A program made the position numbers and the translations under genes. From NCBI GenBank assembly GCA_937891165.1, contig CALAEX010000246.1:1-18699 (forward strand): a DNA stretch of 18,699 nucleotides, written 5' to 3'. How positions within the stretch are numbered: the first letter of the stretch is position 1; every line of letters begins with the position of its first letter. Source of the DNA: an uncultured Lachnospiraceae bacterium (GTDB taxonomy: Bacteria; Bacillota; Clostridia; Lachnospirales; Lachnospiraceae). The notes beneath the pieces were generated by a model. It worked only from the letters and a program-made list of their open reading frames with translations. It was not told the origin of the DNA and did no database searches. This document shows, one piece after another, positions 7,847 to 16,057 of the stretch.

Positions 7847-8689
7847 TTACTTTTCCTTTATCATATTGACTGACATAGGAAGTGCTGGATTGATATTAAC
7901 ATCCACCTGATTAAATGGAATTTCAATACCATTTTCATCAAATGCTTTCTTAATATCTTCCATCATTTGCCACTTTGTAGTCCAATAATTTGCAGATTCC
8001 ACCCATACACGGAACCCAAAATCAATAGAACTTGAACCAAAGTTACTAATATAAATGTTCACTGGCTTATCTTGCAATACATTTTCATTTCTTTCTGCTA
8101 ATTTTGCAAAAATATCTTTTACTTTTGCAATATCACTTGAATAAGAAACACCAATTACCATATCAATACGCCGTGTTGATTCATGAGAAACATTAATGAT
8201 ATTTGTATTGGATAATGTACCATTTGGAATAACAATTTTTCTATTATCTGTTGTAGATAACTTTGTATAAAAAATTTCAATATCAGTTACTGTACCTTCT
8301 TCCCCTGCTGCCACAATATAATCGCCAACTCTAAATGGCTTTAATACAAGCAATAACACACCACCTGCTAAGTTAGACAAACTACCTTGTAACGCAAGAC
8401 CTATCGTAACACCCGCGGATGCAAATAACGCTGCAATGGAAGTAGTAGCTACACCAAGATAACCAACTACTACAAGAAGTAATACTATAAATAATACAAT
8501 ACGAACTGCTGACAATAAAAAGGATTGTACTCCAGCTTCCACACCTACCTTTTCTAATCCCTTTTTTGTCAAATTCATAATTAACTTAATCAACTTATTT
8601 CCAATGAAATAAATCAATAGTGCAACTAAAATTTTAACTACAAAAGGAAGCAGTGTTGCTGTAATAAATGCAATAATTGCTTCAACCAT
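7847..8689 (-). CDS. mscS: MscS-type small-conductance mechanosensitive channel
   Basis: A 280-residue inner-membrane channel that opens under membrane tension to release solutes on hypo-osmotic shock; length is close to E. coli MscS (286). Three membrane helices are visible at about 10-32, 60-80 and 84-116. The pore-lining third helix contains ASAGVTIGLALQGSLSN followed by LAGGVLLLVLKPFRVGDY, a near-exact match to the family's Gly/Ala pore pattern and the PFR.GD turn into the beta domain. The soluble vestibule follows (NRKIVIPNGTLSN, 149-161) and the C terminus ends after the alpha/beta domain. The ATG start has GGAG seven bases upstream. It lies 26 bases after glgB and is read with it. Confidence 0.95.
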   Translation of the reverse strand: MVEAIIAFITATLLPFVVKILVALLIYFIGNKLIKLIMNLTKKGLEKVGVEAGVQSFLLSAVRIVLFIVLLLVVVGYLGVATTSIAALFASAGVTIGLALQGSLSNLAGGVLLLVLKPFRVGDYIVAAGEEGTVTDIEIFYTKLSTTDNRKIVIPNGTLSNTNIINVSHESTRRIDMVIGVSYSSDIAKVKDIFAKLAERNENVLQDKPVNIYISNFGSSSIDFGFRVWVESANYWTTKWQMMEDIKKAFDENGIEIPFNQVDVNINPALPMSVNMIKEK

Positions 8690-8715
8690 ATAATTTCTCC
8701 TTGTCTACCTTTTTC

Positions 8716-11148
8716 TTATTCTTCTGTTTTTTGTTTTGGTTTTCTGCCACGCTTCTTTGGTGCTTCTTCTGTTTTTACTTCTTCTACTGTCACTTCTGCT
8801 TGCACCGCTTCTGTTTCTTTTTTTGACTTTCTGCCACGTTTTTTTGGTGTTTCCTCTGTCTTTATTTCTTCCGCAACCACCTCTGCCTTTTTCGCACGTT
8901 TTTTTGGTTCTTTTTCTGGCTTTGGTTCTTCCTTCTTTACACGGAATACAACAACAGATAATGGTGGAAGTGCCATTTCCATCGAATATTCTTTTCCATC
9001 ACACTCTACTTTTTCTGCTTTCTTCTGCTTAGAATTTACTAAACCAGTTCCGCCATATTCTACAGAATCACTGTTAAAGATTTCTTTATATTTACCATAT
9101 GCTGGAACTGCCTGACGGAAGTTTTCATAAACGACTGGAGTAAAGTTACATACAAATAATAACTGGTCATCCGAATTTTTCGCTGTTCTAACAAAGGAAA
9201 CAATACTTCTATCAGCATCCATACAGCTCATCCATTCAAAACCTGCACTATCAAAATCTTGTTCATATAATGCTTTTTCTGTCTTATACATCTGATTTAA
9301 ATCACGACAATAGTTATGGAATTTCTTATGCATATCATAATCTTCTACTAAATTCCAATCTAAGCTCTTTGCTTCGTTCCATTCTGCAAACTGAGCAAAA
9401 TCCTGACCCATAAATAAGAACTTCTTACCTGGATGTCCTGTCATAAAACCATATGCGGTACGCAAATTAGCAAACTTCTGTTCATACTCTCCTGGCATCT
9501 TGTTAATTAAAGAACCTTTTCCATGCACTACTTCATCATGAGAGAATACTAATAAGAAGCGCTCACTATATGCATACATCATACTAAACGTAATACAGCC
9601 ATGTGCTCCTTTACGGAATAATGGGTCTAATTTCATATATTGAAGGAAATCATTCATCCATCCCATATTCCACTTCATATGGAAGCCAAGACCTCCATCT
9701 TCTACACTGCCAGATACCATTGGCCAAGAAGTAGATTCTTCTGCAATCATGAGAACATTTTTATTACGCTTATGCATAATCGAATTCAGATGCTTTAAAA
9801 GTTCAATCGCATCTAAGTTTTCTTTACCACCATACTTATTTGCTACCCATTCGCCATCATTCTTGCCATAATCTAAATATAGCATAGAAGCTACGGCATC
9901 CATACGAATACCATCTGCATGATACATTTCTACCCAATACAAAGCATTAGAAATTAAGAAGTTAGAAACTTGTGGTCTTGCATAATTAAAAATCAAGGTA
10001 CCCCAATGTGGATGTTCTCCCTGACGCTTATCCTGATGTTCATACAGACCAGTACCATCAAATTTAGCAAGTCCAAACGCATCTCTTGGAAAATGTGCAG
10101 GTACCCAGTCTAAAATAACACCAATACCTTTCTGATGCATATAATCCATAAAATACATAAAATCTTCTGGTGTTCCATAACGAGAAGTTGGTGCAAAATA
10201 GCCTGTCACCTGATATCCCCAAGAACCATCAAAAGGATGTTCCATTACTGGCATCAATTCAATATGAGTATAGCCCATAGAAATTACATAATCAGCAAGC
10301 TGTACTGCAAGTTCACGGTAATTATAGAAAATTCCATCTTTTTCTTCTGGCTTCTTCCAAGAACCAAGATGAACCTCATAAATATTCATTGGACCATCCA
10401 ATGGATTCTTCTGCTCTCTTGCTTCCATATACTCTTTATCATTCCATTGATAATTAGAAATATCATAAACAACAGACGCATTATCTGGACGCATTTGAGA
10501 ATATACTCCATAAGGGTCAGATTTTAATACTGTTGCACCACCCTTAATGCGAACTTCATATTTATATAAATCACCATTTGTCAATCCTGGAATAAACAAA
10601 GCAAAAATACCATGTTCGGAGTCCATTTCCATTAAATGACGTCTACCATCCCAATTATTAAAGTCACCCACAACACTGACTTTCATTGCGTTTGGAGCCC
10701 ATACCGCAAACAGTACACCTTCTACACCATCAATTGTTTTCTTATGAGCACCTAATATGTTATATACTTCATAGTTAATGCCTTTTTCAAATAGTTCTAT
10801 TTCTTCCTTTGGAAGTTCTGGGAAAAAGGCATACGCATCCTCTTGTTCCCATACCGAATCATCTTCATTTGTAATGACATAAGTATATTTAAAAATTTCT
10901 TTTTTCTCTACAAGTACTCCAAAAAATCCAGAAATGCATTCTAATTCCAAACTTTCCATTTCATATACATTACCTGTACTTTTTTCCTTTACGGAAACTG
11001 CTTTTGCATTAGGATAAAAGCAACAAATCTGAACCCCTGCTTCTGTCACTCTTGGTCCAAGAATTTGGAAAGGGTACTTTGTATCTGCATATAATACGGC
11101 TTCTACCTTCTCCCAATCCACTTGCTGATTTAACAGTTCATTCATCAC
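8716..11148 (-). CDS. glgB: 1,4-alpha-glucan branching enzyme with repetitive basic tail
   Basis: GH13 enzyme that cuts alpha-1,4-glucan and re-attaches the chain by an alpha-1,6 bond in glycogen synthesis; cytoplasmic. Two N-terminal CBM48-like modules (about 20-115 and 130-230, the second with VWAPNAMKVSVVGDFNNWDG) precede the barrel. Catalytic residues are intact: nucleophile Asp417 in DGIRMDAVA, acid/base Glu470 in MIAEEST, and Asp538 in FSHDEVVHGK. Their spacing (53 and 121 residues) equals that of E. coli GlgB D405, E458 and D526. At 810 residues it is longer than usual because of a Lys/Glu-rich tail (738-810) with AT-hook-like repeats. The start is either GTG at 11148, eight bases after AAAGGA, or the adjacent ATG at 11145; I give the first. 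It lies between manA and mscS. The usual glgA, glgC and glgD genes are not in the window. Confidence 0.96.
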   Translation of the reverse strand: MMNELLNQQVDWEKVEAVLYADTKYPFQILGPRVTEAGVQICCFYPNAKAVSVKEKSTGNVYEMESLELECISGFFGVLVEKKEIFKYTYVITNEDDSVWEQEDAYAFFPELPKEEIELFEKGINYEVYNILGAHKKTIDGVEGVLFAVWAPNAMKVSVVGDFNNWDGRRHLMEMDSEHGIFALFIPGLTNGDLYKYEVRIKGGATVLKSDPYGVYSQMRPDNASVVYDISNYQWNDKEYMEAREQKNPLDGPMNIYEVHLGSWKKPEEKDGIFYNYRELAVQLADYVISMGYTHIELMPVMEHPFDGSWGYQVTGYFAPTSRYGTPEDFMYFMDYMHQKGIGVILDWVPAHFPRDAFGLAKFDGTGLYEHQDKRQGEHPHWGTLIFNYARPQVSNFLISNALYWVEMYHADGIRMDAVASMLYLDYGKNDGEWVANKYGGKENLDAIELLKHLNSIMHKRNKNVLMIAEESTSWPMVSGSVEDGGLGFHMKWNMGWMNDFLQYMKLDPLFRKGAHGCITFSMMYAYSERFLLVFSHDEVVHGKGSLINKMPGEYEQKFANLRTAYGFMTGHPGKKFLFMGQDFAQFAEWNEAKSLDWNLVEDYDMHKKFHNYCRDLNQMYKTEKALYEQDFDSAGFEWMSCMDADRSIVSFVRTAKNSDDQLLFVCNFTPVVYENFRQAVPAYGKYKEIFNSDSVEYGGTGLVNSKQKKAEKVECDGKEYSMEMALPPLSVVVFRVKKEEPKPEKEPKKRAKKAEVVAEEIKTEETPKKRGRKSKKETEAVQAEVTVEEVKTEEAPKKRGRKPKQKTEE
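8719..8886 (-). repeat. Tandem coding repeat in the GlgB tail
   Basis: Residues 755-780 and 784-810 of GlgB are two copies of one unit. Each has an AEV..EE.KTEE half followed by a PKKRGRK half (KKRGRKSK in the first copy, KKRGRKPK in the second). A weaker third unit (PKPEKEPKKRAKK, 742-754) lies just before. The DNA repeats in parallel at about 8809-8886 and 8719-8799, so the tail probably grew by duplication. The basic halves resemble AT-hook cores. Confidence 0.85.
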
Positions 11149-11168
11149 CTATTCATTCCTTTCATTAA

Positions 11169-11197
11169 ATTATTCTAAACTATCATTCATTCTTCAA
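11169..11197 (-). promoter_or_regulatory. Candidate internal promoter for glgB
   Basis: In the 74-base gap between manA and glgB the minus strand reads TTGAAG (11192-11197), 17 bases, then AATAAT (11169-11174). The predicted transcription start is only about 10 bases before the glgB ribosome site. The region is AT-rich, so a chance match is possible. Confidence 0.35.
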
Positions 11198-11222
11198 AAA
11201 TGCATTATCTGAATGGAATAAT

Positions 11223-12176
11223 TTATTCATTCACAGCCTCTCCTGTATAAGAGGTCATAAGTTCTAATTCTCCTGCAAGTTTAAATGTATCATAACCAGT
11301 AGGAAGAATAAAATGGTCACCCTTCTTTACTGCAACACCATCTAATGTACCTTCGCCATCAATTACACTAAATAACTGATATGCACCATCTTTTGCAAGT
11401 GCTGCTTCACCTTTTACATAAATCTTCTTTACTGTATAATATGGGCAAGTAACCATTGTCTTTACTTCTGCATCTGCTACCTTAGTTACTTCATCCATAC
11501 CTGTATTATCCTGATGAGGACAGCCAATCACATCGATACTCTTTTCGATATGTAATTCTCTTGGCTTGCCATTCTGTAATCTACCATAATCATATAAACG
11601 ATACGTAACATCACTGCTCTGCTGTGTTTCTAAAATTAAAGTACCACCCTTAATTGCATGAACTGTTCCTGGCTCGATTTGGAAGAAATCTCCTTTCTTA
11701 ATTGGACGTACACGAATCAATTCATCCCAACGATTCTGTGCAATCATATCACTTAATTCTTGCTTGTCCTTTGCATTATGACCAATCACGATAGTAGCAT
11801 CTTCATCACAATCTAAGATGTACCAACATTCTGTTTTGCCAAGAGAACCATTTTCATTCACATTAGCATAAGAATCATCTGGATGTACTTGGATACTTAA
11901 GTCAGACTTTGCATCAATAATCTTAATTAACAAAGGAAATACTTCTTCTTTACTATTGCCAAATAACTCACGATGCTCTGCATATAAACGACTTAATTTC
12001 CAACCATCATAAGTACCACCAGAAATAACGGCATCACCATTCTTATGAGCACTAATTGCCCAACATTCACCTGTATCATCTCCTGGAATAGCGTAGCCAT
12101 ACTCTGCTGCCATGCGATTTCCTCCCCAAATCATCTGCTTAAATACCGGGGTTAAAAATAATATTTCTTTTGACAT
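11223..12176 (-). CDS. manA: Mannose-6-phosphate isomerase, class I
   Basis: Zinc-dependent cupin enzyme that interconverts mannose 6-phosphate and fructose 6-phosphate; cytoplasmic, 317 residues, the length of the short Firmicute ManA form. Zinc ligands are visible: Gln96 and His98 in SIQVHPDD, Glu116 in GKTECWYIL, and His173 in PGTVHAI. The conserved Arg-containing stretch TYRLYDYGR (191-199) follows. The N terminus LFLTPVFKQMIWGG is typical of the class. The C-terminal part (about 235-317) is the smaller second cupin domain. The start is the ATG at 12174-12176; its ribosome site (AGAAAGG) is about 12 bases away and so not ideal. It is the first gene of the manA-glgB-mscS unit and has its own promoter in the end of the upstream exporter gene. 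Confidence 0.95.
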   Translation of the reverse strand: MSKEILFLTPVFKQMIWGGNRMAAEYGYAIPGDDTGECWAISAHKNGDAVISGGTYDGWKLSRLYAEHRELFGNSKEEVFPLLIKIIDAKSDLSIQVHPDDSYANVNENGSLGKTECWYILDCDEDATIVIGHNAKDKQELSDMIAQNRWDELIRVRPIKKGDFFQIEPGTVHAIKGGTLILETQQSSDVTYRLYDYGRLQNGKPRELHIEKSIDVIGCPHQDNTGMDEVTKVADAEVKTMVTCPYYTVKKIYVKGEAALAKDGAYQLFSVIDGEGTLDGVAVKKGDHFILPTGYDTFKLAGELELMTSYTGEAVNE

Positions 12177-12249
12177 ACTCTAACCAAACCTTTCTTTTTT
12201 TATTTTTCGTAACGATTCTTTTATGTTACTTTTTTCATTCGATATGTTT

Positions 12250-12278
12250 AGTATATCACATTTTATTCAAACTGTGAA
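12250..12278 (-). promoter_or_regulatory. Promoter of manA
   Basis: On the minus strand TTCACA (12273-12278) and TATACT (12250-12255) are 17 bases apart, with TG one base before the -10 box (extended -10). The -35 box lies within the last codons of the upstream exporter gene. No convincing terminator separates that gene from manA, so some read-through is possible. Confidence 0.65.
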
Positions 12279-14047
12279 GTATAGAGCTGATAATAAAATC
12301 CTTTTTTCTTGATTAAATTTTCATGATTTCCTTGCTCTACAATTTCTCCTTTATTTACTACTAAAATGGTATCTGCATGTTGAATGGTAGATAAACGATG
12401 TGCAATAATAAAACACGTTTTCCCTTGCATTAAGCGCTCCATTGCCTGCTGAATCTTTATTTCAGTACGAGTATCCACATTAGAAGTTGCTTCATCTAAA
12501 ATTAACATTTTTGCATCTAATAACATGGCTCTAGCAATTGTAATTAACTGCTTTTGTCCTTTCGAAATATTCACTCCATCTTCTGTTAAAATCGTATGAT
12601 AACCTTCTGGAAGTCGTTTAATATACGAATGGATTCTAGCTGCCTTTGCTACTTCTATCACTTCTTCCATCGTGGCATTTTCTTTTCCATAAGCAATATT
12701 ATCAAAAATTGTACCACCAAATACCCAAGTATCTTGTAATACCATCGCATATGATTTTCTTAAATCAGCTCGCTTGACTTCTCGATTTTCTTTGCCATCT
12801 ACTTTAATTTCTCCGTCCCAAGGGTCATAAAAACGCATCAATAAATTAATTAATGTTGTCTTTCCTGCCCCAGTTGGACCAACGACTGCAATTAGAGAAC
12901 CCTTTCTTACTTTGAGGGAAAAATCTTTTAAAATAGGAGTATCTTTCGCATATCCAAAAGTTACATGGTCTAATGTCACATTACCTTCGACTTGTTTTAA
13001 AGACTCTGCCTTATAAATATCTGCCAGTTCTTCTTCTTCATTTAATACTCGAAATACTCTCTCTGCTGCTGCCAATGCGGATTGTAATTCACTTATAATA
13101 TTTGCGACTTCATTAATTGGTCCAGAGAATTTTCTAGAATATTGTACAAAAGAAGAAATATTTCCAAGTGATAACACGCCATTTAAATAAAGAATTGCTC
13201 CAAAAATCGTAACTAAAGTTAAAGATAAATTATTGATAAAGTTTACGGTTGGACCCATCGTACTGCTATAATAATCGGCATCATAATAGGCATCCATTGC
13301 CTCTTTATTTACTTCATAAAACCGTTGTTTCATGACATCTTCTCTTGCATAAGCTTGAATTACCTTTTGCCCTGTAATCATTTCTTCTACAAAACCATTC
13401 ATTTCTCCAAGCTTTGCTGAACGCTTAGAAAAACGAGGTCTTGTTTTTTTTGTCATATATCTTGTATATAAAATCGACATTGGAATTGTCACTAACATAA
13501 CTACAACAAGGGAAGGTGCAATCCATAACATCATAACAAAAGAACCTGTTACTGTTACAATACTTGCACAGATTTGCACAACATCATTAGATAATGACGT
13601 ATTAATGACATCAATATCATACGAAATTCTGCTAATAATATCTCCTGACATATGGGTATCGAAAAATCCAACTGGCAATTCCATCAATTTATCAAATACA
13701 TCTTGTCGCATTTTCCGAACCGTTTTTTGTGTAATCGTTCGCATTAATAACGCCAAACCATATGACAAAATGGACGATACTGCATAAAATAAAACCATAA
13801 AACCCGCATAATAAAATACAGTATCAAAATTTACTTGTCCAACACCTACAATTGCATCAATTGCTTCACCAGACAACATTGGTCCTACTAATGCTAAACC
13901 ATTTCCTGCAAAGGTAAGTATAATTGCTATAAAAAGCAACCATTGATAGTTTTTTAAATAACCCCAAAGCCCTTTGATTGCTTGTTTTGGGTCTTTTGCC
14001 CGCTCAATTCGTTTCGATGCGGGAGTTTTAGGTCCTGGTGCTGCCAT
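12263..14047 (-). CDS. ABC exporter half-transporter, catalytic subunit
   Basis: A 594-residue fused membrane/ATPase protein of the multidrug/peptide exporter type (ABCB-like, compare BmrD/LmrD). Membrane domain at about 35-325 with six helices; ATPase domain at about 355-594. Walker A GPTGAGKT (390-397), Walker B MLILDE with catalytic Glu519, and switch His550 in IIAHRLST are canonical. The signature reads ISKGQ (494-498) instead of LSGGQ. Together with the partner, which has a normal signature but lacks the catalytic Glu, this predicts one working and one degenerate ATP site, the usual arrangement of heterodimeric exporters. The ATG lies two bases after the partner's stop and has GGGGGA in the partner's last codons, so the two are coupled. 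Substrate unknown. Confidence 0.93.
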   Translation of the reverse strand: MAAPGPKTPASKRIERAKDPKQAIKGLWGYLKNYQWLLFIAIILTFAGNGLALVGPMLSGEAIDAIVGVGQVNFDTVFYYAGFMVLFYAVSSILSYGLALLMRTITQKTVRKMRQDVFDKLMELPVGFFDTHMSGDIISRISYDIDVINTSLSNDVVQICASIVTVTGSFVMMLWIAPSLVVVMLVTIPMSILYTRYMTKKTRPRFSKRSAKLGEMNGFVEEMITGQKVIQAYAREDVMKQRFYEVNKEAMDAYYDADYYSSTMGPTVNFINNLSLTLVTIFGAILYLNGVLSLGNISSFVQYSRKFSGPINEVANIISELQSALAAAERVFRVLNEEEELADIYKAESLKQVEGNVTLDHVTFGYAKDTPILKDFSLKVRKGSLIAVVGPTGAGKTTLINLLMRFYDPWDGEIKVDGKENREVKRADLRKSYAMVLQDTWVFGGTIFDNIAYGKENATMEEVIEVAKAARIHSYIKRLPEGYHTILTEDGVNISKGQKQLITIARAMLLDAKMLILDEATSNVDTRTEIKIQQAMERLMQGKTCFIIAHRLSTIQHADTILVVNKGEIVEQGNHENLIKKKGFYYQLYTSQFE

Positions 14048-14049
14048 AA

Positions 14050-15771
14050 TTATTCCCCCATTTGTGATTTTGAAATTTCTCGATACGTTTCACACTGTTC
14101 CATCAATTGTGCATGAGTTCCCTGTCCAATCACTTTGCCATCTTCTAATACTAAAATCAAATCCGACTGCATGACGGAACTCACTCGTTGTGCAATCGTT
14201 ACTGTCATGGTATCTTTTCGATGTTCTCGAATCTGTTTTCGTATGTAAGCATCTGTTTGATAATCTAGAGCAGAAGAAGAATCATCTAACAATAAAAATT
14301 CGGAATTTCCTGCTAATGCTCTTGCTAATAACAATCGCTGCTTTTGACCACCACTAAAATCCGCACCTTTAATCGCTGCTACATGCTCAAAACCACCATC
14401 TTTTTCTAAAATAAACGAATAAGCTTTTGCTTGTTTTGCTGCTGTTTCAATTTCTTCTTTTGTCAAATTACGACCAAAACTAATATTTTCATTGACGGTA
14501 TCATGGAATACGACATCATTTTGAAATGCAATACCAAACTTTTGACGTAACTCTTTTAACGGATATGTTTTAATATTTCTTCCATCAATTAAAATTTCCC
14601 CTTTGGTCACATCATAAAACCGCATCATTAAGTTTAATATTGTTGTTTTTCCAGAACCTGTTGCCCCAATAATACCAAGATTTTGTCCTGCTTTTAAAGA
14701 AAAATTGATATTCTCTAAGCAAAGCTTATCTAGCTCTCCCTGATAACTAAAAGAAACATTTCTAAATTCTAACTTTGTATCTGTTACTTCTTCCGTGAAT
14801 TGTTCTACAACTAAATCCTCTTCTGCCAACATTACCATATCAATTCGTTGTGCAGAAGCAGAAGCTTTCGAGAACATCACAAAAATACGATTCACTGCAA
14901 TGACTGCATTTAAAATCATTGTAAAATAAGTTAAAAATGCTACAATTTTTCCTGCTTGAGAAAGACCTGCATTGACACGATATGCACCAACAATAATTAC
15001 CATCGTAAGACCCATATTCAAACAAAAATTTAACATTGGTCCCGAAGAAGCCATAACACCCGAAGCCTTTAGTTCCTGTTCGGATACTGCCACATTTGCC
15101 TTTTCAAAACGTCTTTTTTCATATTCTGTTTTCGATAATGCTTTAATCACACGAATACCAGCAACATCTTCTCGCAATGTACGCACCATTACGTCAATCA
15201 ACTGCTGTACTTTTCCATATAAGGGAACACCTTTTTTCGATACTAACACAACCACCGCAATGACAAAAGGAAGCGTTCCTGCTAATACTAATGTCAAAAT
15301 AGAGTCTAATGTTGCTGTAATAAAAAGACCTCCGATAATAATCATAGGAGCACGTACACCCATACGTTGCATCATATTGATAGCATGATGAATATTATAA
15401 GTATCCGAAGTCATTCTAGAAATTAACGATGGAATACCTATTTTATCTGTCTGTTTTCCTGATAAATGAATAATTTTAGCAAATAAATCATTTCGTAATG
15501 TAAAAATAGTATTTTTAGAAACTTCTGCTGCCTTACGATTTGCCATTACATTAAATGTCCTAGCAAGTACCGCCATCAGTAACATAAGTAAGCCCCAAAA
15601 AAAGACTTCTCTTAAACTTCCGTCTACTTTTGCTTTTGGAATTGCATTATCTAAAATATGTGCTAAAATCCATGGCATAAAAAGCTCTGCCACCGTACCA
15701 GCCACTTTAATGCAAAATCCCCACATCATTCGCCAATAATACGGTTTTAAATACTTTAAAATTAGTTTCAT
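14050..15771 (-). CDS. ABC exporter half-transporter, degenerate-site subunit
   Basis: A 573-residue partner of the next gene in a heterodimeric ABC exporter (compare BmrC/LmrC and TM287). Six membrane helices lie at about 15-310 and the ATPase domain at about 330-573. Walker A GATGSGKT (369-376) and signature FSGGQ (472-476) are normal. Walker B is FLLLDD (492-497), with Asp497 where the catalytic Glu belongs, and the switch His is Gln528 (IAQRVSS). I place the start at ATG 15769-15771, because AAAGGA lies seven bases upstream and MKLILKYLKPYYW is a typical first residue run. The open frame continues 33 codons upstream, but that stretch codes for nothing family-like and covers the inverted repeats of the leader. 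The gene has its own promoter at about 15950. Confidence 0.93.
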   Translation of the reverse strand: MKLILKYLKPYYWRMMWGFCIKVAGTVAELFMPWILAHILDNAIPKAKVDGSLREVFFWGLLMLLMAVLARTFNVMANRKAAEVSKNTIFTLRNDLFAKIIHLSGKQTDKIGIPSLISRMTSDTYNIHHAINMMQRMGVRAPMIIIGGLFITATLDSILTLVLAGTLPFVIAVVVLVSKKGVPLYGKVQQLIDVMVRTLREDVAGIRVIKALSKTEYEKRRFEKANVAVSEQELKASGVMASSGPMLNFCLNMGLTMVIIVGAYRVNAGLSQAGKIVAFLTYFTMILNAVIAVNRIFVMFSKASASAQRIDMVMLAEEDLVVEQFTEEVTDTKLEFRNVSFSYQGELDKLCLENINFSLKAGQNLGIIGATGSGKTTILNLMMRFYDVTKGEILIDGRNIKTYPLKELRQKFGIAFQNDVVFHDTVNENISFGRNLTKEEIETAAKQAKAYSFILEKDGGFEHVAAIKGADFSGGQKQRLLLARALAGNSEFLLLDDSSSALDYQTDAYIRKQIREHRKDTMTVTIAQRVSSVMQSDLILVLEDGKVIGQGTHAQLMEQCETYREISKSQMGE

Positions 15772-15795
15772 TATGCTATCCTTTCTTTTGTTTAT

Positions 15796-15826
15796 TTGTA
15801 ACTGTTCAGTACCTTTACAGTTACAA
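15796..15826. repeat. Inverted repeat in the exporter leader, 10-bp arms
   Basis: TTGTAACTGT (15796-15805) and ACAGTTACAA (15817-15826) are perfect inverted copies with an 11-base loop. The repeat lies 25-55 bases before the exporter start codon, overlapping neither the promoter nor the ribosome site. It could be a regulator-binding site, an RNA hairpin, or part of a dispersed repeat. A related motif (GTTACTGTTCA) occurs at 18597-18607. Confidence 0.7.
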
Positions 15827-15869
15827 TGCAAAAACCCATTTAAAATTGCTTTGCAATAGGATTTTTGCA
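15827..15869. repeat. Second inverted repeat in the exporter leader
   Basis: TGCAAAAACC (15827-15836) pairs with GG plus TTTTTGCA (15859-15860 and 15862-15869) across one bulged A. A further ATT/AAT pairing lies inside, and the loop is about 14 bases. It abuts the 15796-15826 repeat directly, so the two form a continuous structured block. Confidence 0.6.
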
Positions 15870-15891
15870 CACTTGAATCACATTCTTACGT

Positions 15892-15912
15892 TCAAAACAG
15901 CAAGTGTTTTGA
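15892..15912. repeat. Third inverted repeat, near the exporter transcription start
   Basis: TCAAAACA (15892-15899) and TGTTTTGA (15905-15912) are perfect 8-bp arms around a 5-base spacer. It lies about 30-50 bases downstream of the predicted start of transcription, a plausible operator position for a repressor. A second, looser pairing (ACACTTG near 15869 with CAAGTGT at 15901-15907) overlaps it, so alternative RNA folds are possible. Confidence 0.6.
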
Positions 15913-15946
15913 CCTGTCCTAAACAATTACATTTATTTATACTTTT

Positions 15947-15975
15947 ATTTTATCTCTTTTTTTGACATTTGTAAA
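15947..15975 (-). promoter_or_regulatory. Promoter of the ABC exporter operon
   Basis: TTTACA (15970-15975) and TAAAAT (15947-15952) on the minus strand are 17 bases apart, each five of six to consensus. The predicted leader is about 170 bases. The 286-base region 15772-16057 holds this promoter, the three inverted repeats and the restriction-gene terminator; I see no gene in it. Confidence 0.65.
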
Positions 15976-16004
15976 GCAATCCAAAAATTAAAATTCAAAT
16001 AGAA

Positions 16005-16035
16005 AAACAGGCATAAATAATATCTACACCTGTCT
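16005..16035 (-). terminator. Terminator after the restriction endonuclease gene
   Basis: On the minus strand AGACAGG pairs with CCTGTTT (seven pairs including one G-U) around a 17-base loop and is followed by TTCTATTTG. It begins 23 bases after the stop codon. The stem is short, so strength is uncertain. Confidence 0.55.
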
Positions 16036-16057
16036 TGCAATTATATTTTATAAATTT

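Noticed and set aside
12207..12232. Short GTAAC/GTTAC hairpin in the manA leader
   Set aside because: A 5-bp stem with an 11-base loop in AT-rich sequence is easily due to chance; the T-run is on the wrong strand to serve as a terminator here.
15772..15870. N-terminal extension of the first exporter subunit, or a leader peptide in that stretch
   Set aside because: The frame is open from a GTG at 15870, but no ribosome site precedes it, the residues are not family-like, and AAAGGA before the ATG at 15771 marks the better start.
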